A stretch of DNA of 64,000 nucleotides from Azophilus sp026709365. Lineage in GTDB: Bacteria > Pseudomonadota > Gammaproteobacteria > Pseudomonadales > Azotimanducaceae. The position numbers and the translations under genes are program-made. Below the pieces are notes generated by a model. The model was not told the DNA's origin. It ran no database searches and worked only from the letters and a program-made list of their open reading frames with translations. The stretch lies in the NCBI GenBank assembly GCA_965200175.1, contig OZ241345.1, forward strand, positions 2,728,001-2,792,000, given 5' to 3'. Shown one piece after another: positions 58,913-64,000 of the stretch; position 1 is the first letter of the stretch; each line of letters begins with the position of its first letter.

Positions 58913-60142
58913 CTACATCCGCTCCAGGATCGTCGCCGTGCCCATGCCGCCGCCGGTGCACATGGCCACCAAGGCGGTCTCCTTGTCCAGCCGGTGCAAC
59001 TGCTCCACGGCGGTGCCGATCAGCATGCCGCCGGTGGCGCCGATGGGGTGGCCCAAGGCGATGGCGCCGCCATCGACGTTGACCACGTCGTGATCGACTT
59101 CCATCTCCTTCATGAACTTGAGCACCACTGAAGCGAAGGCTTCGTTGATCTCGAACAGGTCGATGTCCTTGGCGGTCATGCCGGCCTTGTCCAAGCACCG
59201 CTGCGCGGCGGGCGCCGGGGCGGTGAGCATGATGAGCGGCTCGGTGCCGGCGGTGGCCGTCATGCGGATGCGGGCCTTGGGCTTGAGGCCGTGGGCCTTG
59301 GCGTAGTCGGGGCTTGCGACCAGCACGGCGCTGGCGCCATCGACCACCCCGGATGAGTTGCCGGCGTGGTGCATGTGGTCGATTTCAGTCACGTCCGGAT
59401 ACACCTCCCGAACCATGTCCTTGAAGGGCCGGTCGAAGCCGTCGAACTGGGCGTCCGCCATGGCGGCAAAGCTCGGCTTCAAGTCCTTGAGGCTCTCCAA
59501 GGTGGTGCCGGGCCGGGGATGCTCATCCCGGTCGAGCGCCAAGCTGCCGTCCTCGTTATGGATGGGCACCAGCACGGGCTTGAAGCGCCCCTCCTCGATG
59601 GAGCGGGCGGCGCGGGTCTGGCTCTCCACCGCATAGGCGTCCACGTCGTCACGGGTGAAGCCCTCCAAGGTGGAGATCAGGTCGGCGGAGATGCCTTGGG
59701 GGACCTGCGGATGCCGTCGGCGCAGATGCTCGTTGTTGGCGTGAAAGCCCGCCGCATGCACCGGCGCGTAGCGGGACATGAACTCGACGCCGCCGCCGAT
59801 CACCGCCTCCTGCTGGCCGGACATGACGCCCATGGCGGCGAACGACACCGCCTGCTGGCCGCTGCCGCAGAACCGGTGCAGGGTGACGCCAGTGACTGAA
59901 AGAGGCCAGCCGGCGTCCAGCACTGACATGCGGGCGATGTCATGGGCATGGTCGCCGCTGCCGGTGCCGCAGCCCGCCACCACGTCCTCGATGTCCGCGG
60001 GGTCGAAGCCCACCCGTTGCTGAAGGCCGTTCAAGACCTGGGCCAAGCAACGTTGGGGATGCAGATGGCTCAGGGAGCCGACGTCGGGCTTGCCGCGGCC
60101 GCGGGGCGAGCGGGCGTGATCGATGATCCAAGCTTCGCGCAT
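58913..60142 (-). CDS. Acetyl-CoA acyltransferase (thiolase)
   Basis: Degradative or biosynthetic thiolase of 409 residues. Nucleophile Cys in HRFCGSGQQAVSFAA near residue 92, INEAFASVVLKFMKE near 335, His in GGAIALGHPIGATGG near 365 and the second Cys in AMCTGGGMGTATI near 395. It would release acetyl-CoA at the end of beta-oxidation, fitting the acyl-CoA dehydrogenase and hydratase 14 kb away. Faces the endonuclease gene with 7 bp between stops. Confidence 0.93.
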   Translation of the reverse strand: MREAWIIDHARSPRGRGKPDVGSLSHLHPQRCLAQVLNGLQQRVGFDPADIEDVVAGCGTGSGDHAHDIARMSVLDAGWPLSVTGVTLHRFCGSGQQAVSFAAMGVMSGQQEAVIGGGVEFMSRYAPVHAAGFHANNEHLRRRHPQVPQGISADLISTLEGFTRDDVDAYAVESQTRAARSIEEGRFKPVLVPIHNEDGSLALDRDEHPRPGTTLESLKDLKPSFAAMADAQFDGFDRPFKDMVREVYPDVTEIDHMHHAGNSSGVVDGASAVLVASPDYAKAHGLKPKARIRMTATAGTEPLIMLTAPAPAAQRCLDKAGMTAKDIDLFEINEAFASVVLKFMKEMEVDHDVVNVDGGAIALGHPIGATGGMLIGTAVEQLHRLDKETALVAMCTGGGMGTATILERM

Positions 60143-60236
60143 GGGAGTTCCTCAGTGGTTAGTCGGGAATGGCAGGATTCTAGCGGGCCGATTCGGGCTT
60201 GTCGCCAAGTTGCGCCATTGTTGAGTGAGCACGGGT

Positions 60237-60626
60237 TCAAATTCGTTCGATTGGGCCCGGATATTGCGCCAGCAGTCGGTCTGCCGTTACAAGTGTAGCT
60301 CCTTCAACGTGGGCCTGAGCCAGCAGCATGCGATCGAAAGGATCCCTGTAGAGGGGCGGCAGGAGGTCCACCGCAAGCGCGTGATCCCCGCGAATCGGCA
60401 GTTCCTGATAATCGTTGTCCAACAAGCCGATGCGCAGCTGCCGAGGTTCAACCCGGAAGTCTTCCCGGCCAAGCCCTCGCTTGATGGCGACTTCCCAAAG
60501 GCTGGCGGTGCTGAACATGAGATCGGCGGCTGAGCTATCCAAGAGCGCACGGGTCGCTTCTGGCAGGCGTTGCGGCTCGCTCGCGGCCCAGAGCAACACA
60601 TGTGTGTCGAGCAAGTAAAGGGTCAC
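60237..60626 (-). CDS. PIN-domain toxin, VapC-like
   Basis: 129 residues. The four acidic positions expected of a PIN RNase are readable: Asp in LLDTHVLLW (7), Glu in ASLWEVAIK near 45, Asp in DPFDRMLLAQA near 97 and Asp in LVTADRLL near 115. It overlaps the antitoxin gene by 4 bp. Probably cleaves RNA when freed from its antitoxin. Confidence 0.87.
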   Translation of the reverse strand: MTLYLLDTHVLLWAASEPQRLPEATRALLDSSAADLMFSTASLWEVAIKRGLGREDFRVEPRQLRIGLLDNDYQELPIRGDHALAVDLLPPLYRDPFDRMLLAQAHVEGATLVTADRLLAQYPGPIERI

Positions 60627-60868
60627 TCGCCGCCCCGGAACATTTGCTCTATTTCTTTGCTGCCCATGCTGTCGAAGTCATCGGGGACTTCGATTTTACC
60701 GGCCATGAACCCCAAACGCTGCCGCTGGGGCGCATCGACGAAGTTCAAAGGCACAACCTTGACCATCGGCTTTCCCGCCTTCGCAATAATGAAGGGTTCG
60801 CCGAGGGCGGCCCGTTCAACCAAACGGGAAAGGTGGGTCTTCGCTCTATGGATATTGATGGTCTGCAT
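60623..60868 (-). CDS. Phd/YefM-type antitoxin
   Basis: 81 residues: MQTINIHRAKTHLSRLVERA and PFIIAKAGKPMVKVVPL form the DNA-binding part; the tail DDFDSMGSKEIEQMFRGGE binds the toxin. It is not closely similar to the antitoxin at 43.0 kb, so the two modules arrived separately. Likely represses its promoter through the palindrome just upstream. Confidence 0.87.
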   Translation of the reverse strand: MQTINIHRAKTHLSRLVERAALGEPFIIAKAGKPMVKVVPLNFVDAPQRQRLGFMAGKIEVPDDFDSMGSKEIEQMFRGGE

Positions 60869-60881
60869 GACTGAGCTTATA

Positions 60882-60904
60882 AACTAACTCAGATGAGCTT
60901 AGTT
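60882..60904 (-). promoter_or_regulatory. Operator of the toxin-antitoxin module
   Basis: Imperfect palindrome AACTAACTCA-GA-TGAGCTTAGTT. On the minus strand a TTATAA-like -10 sits at its downstream edge, so bound antitoxin would block the promoter. Confidence 0.5.
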
Positions 60905-61017
60905 CAACATGTAGCGCTCCGTAAACTCCGGCTGCATCCGGCGAGGGCCCCACAGCATATGCGTTTTGTGGCTGTGAACCCCGAGAGCTACGCCCGCCCG
61001 TCACGCCGAGCGGCTGG

Positions 61018-61791
61018 TCATGAACTGAGATAGCGCTCCTGCAGCCGCCGCATGCCGTGCAGCCAGCGATCGTAGTCGGTGGTCTTGCGGCGGATGTACT
61101 CGGCCACTTCCGGGTGCGGCAGCACGAGGAAGCGCTCTTCCCGCAGCGCTTCGACCACCGCATCGGCCGCCTGTTCCGGTTCGATCATGCCATCAACCCC
61201 CGCCACTCCGGGGCCGTCCGCGGTCATCGGCGTACGCACCGCTTGCGGGCAGAGCACGGAGACCTTGATGCCGTCCCGGCCGTGGGTGATTGAAATCCAT
61301 TCGGCCAAGGCGACCGCCGCGTGCTTGGTGACGGCATAGGTGACCGAGCCGATTTGGGTGAGCAGGCCGGCTGCGGAGGCGGTGTTCAGCAGGTAGCCGC
61401 CGCCTCGGACGATCATTTTGGGCACCAGATGGCGAGCCGTCCAAATGTGCGATTGGGTGTTCACCCGCCAGATGGCATCCCACACCTCGTCGGGCTCATC
61501 AAGGCCGTTGCCGATGCCGATGCCGGCATTGGAGCAAAAGAGATCGATGGGGCCGAAGCGGCTCTCGGTTTCGTCGATCAGGCCGATCAAATCGGCCTCG
61601 ACGCCCACATCGACTTGGCGGGCGGCGGCACTGGCTTTGCCAACGCGCTCGGCCACGGCTTCGGCACCGTCTCCGTCCAAGTCCGCCACCACGACCTGAC
61701 GCGCCCCCTCGGCGGCGAACCGCTCGCACATCGCTCGGCCGATGCCGCTGGCGCCGCCGGTGACGACGATGGTCTTGTCTTGAACTTCCAT
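61018..61791 (-). CDS. Short-chain dehydrogenase/reductase
   Basis: 257 residues, classical SDR: VVTGGASGIGRAMCERFA near residue 9, DLDGDG at the acidic cofactor position near 37, CSNAGIGIGNG near 86, Ser in LNTASAAGLLTQ and the catalytic pair in VTYAVTKHAAVA near 153. The acidic residue after beta-2 favours NAD. The frame is open far upstream across gltX sequence; ATG at 61791 starts the fold. Substrate unknown. Confidence 0.88.
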   Translation of the reverse strand: MEVQDKTIVVTGGASGIGRAMCERFAAEGARQVVVADLDGDGAEAVAERVGKASAAARQVDVGVEADLIGLIDETESRFGPIDLFCSNAGIGIGNGLDEPDEVWDAIWRVNTQSHIWTARHLVPKMIVRGGGYLLNTASAAGLLTQIGSVTYAVTKHAAVALAEWISITHGRDGIKVSVLCPQAVRTPMTADGPGVAGVDGMIEPEQAADAVVEALREERFLVLPHPEVAEYIRRKTTDYDRWLHGMRRLQERYLSS

Positions 61792-61907
61792 GAGCACTCC
61801 CCGAGCAGGACACCAGAGTGGGACACACATTAGACGTATCGACCGTTCGATTCCATAGTGTGTGTTCCGAGCGGTGCTGGCCGGCGAGGTGGCCTGAGGG
61901 CTGTCGA

Positions 61908-63371
61908 TTAGGCCAGCTTTTCGAGCCGTTTGCGCTGCTTGTTGGACACGCCGAGCGCATCGAGCGCCTCGCGCAGACGCACTCGGCTGACGTCGGCGCC
62001 GAGGAAGGCCATGGAATCGAACAGCGGCAAGGCCACCGCCCGCCCGCTGATGGCGATGAACAGGGGCGCCAGAAAGTCCCGCAGGCTCAAGCCCATGCGC
62101 TCGGCGTTGGCCTTGCAAAGGGCGAGCAGCTCCTTCTGGCGCCACTCGGCCAAGGCATCGCAGGCTCGGGCGGTGCGGAACAGCGCCTCCACGACTTGCT
62201 CCCGGCTCAGCTTCCTGTGTGCGAAGTCGTGCTCGCTCAAGGGCTGCCGATCGCCGATCAGGTAGTCCACTTGGGCGGCGATGTCCGCGAAGCGTTCGGT
62301 GCGCGTCTGAATCAGGGGCGCGAGCGGCGCCAAGCGCTGGCGGTTGAGCGCCCAATCCCCAAGCCGGTCCATGAAAGCCTCCGCGTCGAGCCTGCGGATG
62401 TGCTGCCCATTGAGCCAATTCAGCTTCTCAAAGTCGAAGATCGGCCCGCCAAGGGAGACCCGGTCCAACGAAAAAGCCTTCAGGAACTCCGCCTTGGGGA
62501 AGATCTCCCGCTCGTCGGGCATCGAAAAGCCCATCAGGGCCAAGTAGTTGGTAAGCGCTTCGGGCAGGTAGCCGACATCGCGAAAATAGTCGATGCTGGT
62601 CGGATTGCGGCGCTTGGACAGCTTGCTTTGGTCGGGATTGCGCAGCAGGGGCAGATGCACGAGCGTCGGCATCGGCCAGCCGAAGCAGTCAAACAGCAGC
62701 TTGTGCTTGGGGGTGGAATTGATCCACTCCTCCCCGCGCAGGATGTGGGTGATGCCCATCAAATGGTCATCGACCACCACCGCAAGGTGGTAGGTGGGGA
62801 AGCCGTCCGCCTTCAGCAGCACCTGCATGTCGATCTGGCTGCATGGAATGGCAAGCTCGCCCCGCAGTTCATCGCGAAAGCGGCACTCTCCGCTGGCAGG
62901 CACCCGCATTCGCACCACCGAGGGCTCCCCGGCGGCTTGCTTGGCAGAGACCTCGGCTGCGGAGAGGTTCAGGCAGCGGCCGTCATAACCCACCGGTGCG
63001 CCCGCCGCCCGCTGTTCGGCGCGCATGGTGGCCAAGCGCTCGGCGGTGCAGAAGCAGCGGAAGGCATGGCCTTGGTCGATCAGTTGCTGGGCGTGCTGCC
63101 GGTAGATTGCCGTGCGCTCGCTCTGCCGGTAGGGGCCGTGGGGGCCGCCGATGTCCGGCCCCTCGTCCCAAGGGAGGTCCAGCCAACTCAACGCCGCCAG
63201 AATGCGCGCCTCGGAGGCTTCGCTGCTGCGGGCTTGGTCGGTGTCCTCGATGCGCAGCACGAACTCGCCGCCTTGGTTCTTGGCGAAGGCCCAGTTGAAC
63301 AGCGCCATATAGGCGGTGCCAACGTGGGGATCCCCCGTCGGCGATGGGGCGATGCGGGTGCGTATGCTCAC
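61908..63371 (-). CDS. gltX: Glutamyl-tRNA synthetase
   Basis: Charges tRNA(Glu). 487 residues from the GTG at 63371 (VSIRTRIAPSPTGDPHVGTA), which starts the conserved N-terminus; 36 further open codons upstream are unlikely. HVGT is the HIGH counterpart near residue 15, RIEDTDQARS near 43 and the second signature SKLSKRRNPTSI near 250. Since glnS is also present, this enzyme probably charges only tRNA(Glu). Confidence 0.94.
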   Translation of the reverse strand: MSIRTRIAPSPTGDPHVGTAYMALFNWAFAKNQGGEFVLRIEDTDQARSSEASEARILAALSWLDLPWDEGPDIGGPHGPYRQSERTAIYRQHAQQLIDQGHAFRCFCTAERLATMRAEQRAAGAPVGYDGRCLNLSAAEVSAKQAAGEPSVVRMRVPASGECRFRDELRGELAIPCSQIDMQVLLKADGFPTYHLAVVVDDHLMGITHILRGEEWINSTPKHKLLFDCFGWPMPTLVHLPLLRNPDQSKLSKRRNPTSIDYFRDVGYLPEALTNYLALMGFSMPDEREIFPKAEFLKAFSLDRVSLGGPIFDFEKLNWLNGQHIRRLDAEAFMDRLGDWALNRQRLAPLAPLIQTRTERFADIAAQVDYLIGDRQPLSEHDFAHRKLSREQVVEALFRTARACDALAEWRQKELLALCKANAERMGLSLRDFLAPLFIAISGRAVALPLFDSMAFLGADVSRVRLREALDALGVSNKQRKRLEKLA

Positions 63372-63406
63372 CGGCGCCGACCCGAACGCTGGCGACCTGC
63401 AAACCG

Positions 63407-64000
63407 CTAGGCTTGGACGGCCGATGACGGCATTATGGACGGCTCCAGGCCGTCGCGCCCTACCGTGCAGATGTCCCAAGCGTCGTCACAGCGCAGCAGC
63501 GCCCGGGCCAGCTTGTTGTTCAGCGCGTGGCCGGACATGTGGCCGCTGAACGCGCCCAGAATCGGACGCCCGAGCAGGTAGAGGTCGCCGATGGCGTCGA
63601 GCACCTTGTGCTTGACGAACTCGTCGCGATAGCGCAGCCCGCTGTCATTGAGCACCCGGCAGTCATCTATGCCCACCGCATTCTCCAAGCTGGAGCCTAG
63701 GCACTTGTTGATGGCCTGCGCTTGGCTGAGTTCGCTGAGCAGGCCGAACGAGCGGGCGCGGCTGACCTCCTTGGCGTAGGACACCCGGGAGAAGTCAAAG
63801 CGGGCGTGCTTGGGAAAGCGGTTGTACACCGGGTGGTCGGCCACGAAAGTGTAGGACGCCGTGAAGCCCGGGTGGGGGCTGAGCGCGGCGAAGGCTTCCC
63901 CTTGGGTGACGCGGACCTCCCGGTTGATGCGGATGAACGCCTTCTCCGCGTCCTGATCCACGAGGCCCACCGAGTCGATCAAATCGACGAACGGCGCCGC
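63407..64000 (-). CDS. lpxC: UDP-3-O-acyl-N-acetylglucosamine deacetylase LpxC, 5' end missing
   Basis: Zinc enzyme of the committed step of lipid A synthesis. 197 residues of the C-terminal two thirds are visible, reading AAPFVDLIDSVGL from the right window edge. DEFVKHKVLDAIGDLYLLGRP near the end of the known fold (zinc His and Asp) and FSGHMSGHALNNKLARAL (second conserved His) are clear. A tail of about 25 residues after it is not conserved. The upstream zinc-binding His lies outside the window. Confidence 0.93.
   Translation of the reverse strand, partial: AAPFVDLIDSVGLVDQDAEKAFIRINREVRVTQGEAFAALSPHPGFTASYTFVADHPVYNRFPKHARFDFSRVSYAKEVSRARSFGLLSELSQAQAINKCLGSSLENAVGIDDCRVLNDSGLRYRDEFVKHKVLDAIGDLYLLGRPILGAFSGHMSGHALNNKLARALLRCDDAWDICTVGRDGLEPSIMPSSAVQA

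Overview
This window looks like a chromosomal segment of a GC-rich gammaproteobacterium. The case rests on the housekeeping gene types: glnS beside a discriminating-type gltX, holC immediately before valS, lptF/lptG, lpxC, a two-ATP-cone class Ia nrdA with a long-tailed nrdB, and an Anbu proteasome-like peptidase. Phasin, two wax ester/triacylglycerol synthases, acyl-CoA dehydrogenase, enoyl-CoA hydratase and thiolases suggest a lipid-storing heterotroph. No rRNA, tRNA, CRISPR array or phage module was found. The species cannot be named from sequence reading alone.

Layout. 1-2.1 kb: the 3' end of a DExH helicase of unknown role, then repeats. 2.6-7.8 kb (minus): a peptide ABC transporter (ligand-binding protein, OppB, OppC, OppD) whose OppC carries an extra fibronectin-III-like domain. 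8.2-20.2 kb: a cobalamin block in two runs of overlapping genes. cobT-cobS-cobC-cobO comes first. A cobalamin riboswitch with its own promoter then leads btuB-btuF-btuC-btuD-cobQ-cbiB-cobD, and cobU faces the block. Together they take up corrinoids, adenosylate and amidate them, and build the nucleotide loop; no corrin-ring genes are present here. 20.2-30.6 kb: a channel-like RCK protein, an M50-like membrane peptidase, a lytic transglycosylase, glnS, a transglutaminase-like protein, a thiolase-like protein, an RDD protein and lptFG. 30.8-38 kb: a decayed lipoprotein gene, anbu, holC, valS and a broken AlbA_2/RecG-like gene. 38.4-45.8 kb: phasin and two WS/DGAT genes, a small operon with a Fur-like box, a broken toxin-antitoxin pair and fatty-acid oxidation genes. 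45.9-49.5 kb: a restriction-modification operon whose BglII-like endonuclease is split by an IS66-family element. 49.6-58.9 kb: a CinA-like protein, an odd SDR, glpK, nrdAB and, directly behind them, an intact BstYI-like restriction-modification pair. 58.9-64 kb: thiolase, an intact Phd/PIN toxin-antitoxin pair, an SDR, gltX and the 3' part of lpxC.

The most unusual content is repetitive. One family (seven copies at five sites) pairs a conserved hairpin with a second hairpin whose sequence differs between copies but stays perfectly paired around a 3-nt loop. A second family is a 171-174 bp MITE-like element with terminal inverted repeats and probable TA target duplication; part of it also appears in frame inside nrdB. 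A 45-bp tandem repeat supplies the C-terminus and stop codon of oppD. Several genes (endonuclease, IS66 transposase, lipoprotein, AlbA_2 protein, VapC) are broken, so the accessory part of this genome seems to be decaying while core genes stay intact.
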